Assembly (NCBI RefSeq): GCF_023716665.1
Contig: NZ_CP071859.1
Location: 3,100,001 to 3,164,000 of the forward strand
From: Vibrio sp. SCSIO 43135
Lineage (GTDB): Bacteria; Pseudomonadota; Gammaproteobacteria; Enterobacterales; Vibrionaceae
Direction of reading: 5' to 3'
Length of the DNA: 64,000 nucleotides
A program made the position numbers and the translations under genes. Below, in pieces: positions 63,888 through 64,000 of this stretch. Within the stretch, counting starts at the first letter, position 1; the number at the start of each line of letters is the position of its first letter. The notes below the pieces were generated by a model. The model made no database searches and was not told the origin of the DNA. It saw only the letters and a program-made list of their open reading frames with translations.

Positions 63888-64000
63888 TAAGGAGGTGATC
63901 CAGCCCCAGGTTCCCCTAGGGCTACCTTGTTACGACTTCACCCCAGTCATGAACCACAAAGTGGTGAGCGTCCTCCCGAAGGTTAAACTACCCACTTCTT
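63888..64000 (-). rRNA. rrs: 16S ribosomal RNA (3' end, runs off the window)
   Basis: Read leftward it ends with the anti-Shine-Dalgarno GGATCACCTCCTTA (63888-63901). Only the last ~113 nt are in the window. Confidence 0.97.

Overview
The window is a gamma-proteobacterial chromosome segment that fits a Vibrio, in the origin-proximal part of chromosome 1. The evidence is the gene order (vexRAB-ubiK-ilvC/ilvY, hemN-yihI, cytochrome c4/engB/spf/polA/ryhB/hemB, tatABC-ubiB-ubiJ-ubiE, rsmJ, thiCEFSGH), a Vibrio-type long RyhB, an ERIC-type intergenic element, rrn spacer tRNAs Glu-Lys-Ala-Val, and several ParB/parS centromere sites. No phage, insertion sequence, integron or CRISPR array is visible; this is core chromosome.

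Layout. 1-2.1 kb: start of a peptide-type ABC ATPase gene, a gene-free stretch, then a leftward tRNA operon Arg-His-Pro-His-Pro followed by degenerate copies of the tRNA-Pro 3' end with terminator hairpins. 2.3-13.3 kb: cytochrome c5, Rep helicase, the VexRAB efflux module with a perfect operator on the vexR -10 box, UbiK, ilvC with divergent ilvY. 13.3-25.6 kb: ERIC element, hemN, DUF2489 gene, yihI, a methyltransferase, then an RNA-rich stretch holding a CsrB/CsrC-family sRNA, cytochrome c4, engB, a candidate sRNA, Spot 42, polA with a DnaA box, and RyhB with a Fur box, followed by a GNAT gene, hemB and tatD. 25.6-32 kb: tatABC and the ubiquinone genes ubiE-ubiJ-ubiB, then rmuC. 32-46.6 kb: two DMT transporters, an HDOD protein, two c-di-GMP signalling proteins, alternative oxidase, a BaiN-type flavoprotein, uspB-ftnA-uspA, a small lysine-rich protein behind a Fur-like palindrome, rsmJ, and asnC. 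46.6-59.5 kb: a small hypothetical gene, a Bcr/CflA efflux pump with divergent LysR regulator, aminopeptidase P, the thiamin operon under a TPP riboswitch, crcB, and a Tat-exported multicopper oxidase behind a Fur-like box. 59.7-64 kb: a leftward rrn operon (16S partial, tRNA-Glu, Lys, Ala, Val, 23S, 5S, tRNA-Asp).

Themes. Respiration and heme/quinone supply recur (cytochromes c4 and c5, hemB, hemN, ubiB/E/J/K, AOX, Tat). Iron control appears at RyhB, possibly the lysine-rich protein and the multicopper oxidase, with ferritin close by. Three regulatory sRNAs of known families lie within about 6.2 kb, and a possible fourth sits beside Spot 42. Two perfect 16-bp parS sites and two near matches lie between 27.9 and 54.9 kb, so the right half probably contributes to the chromosome 1 centromere.
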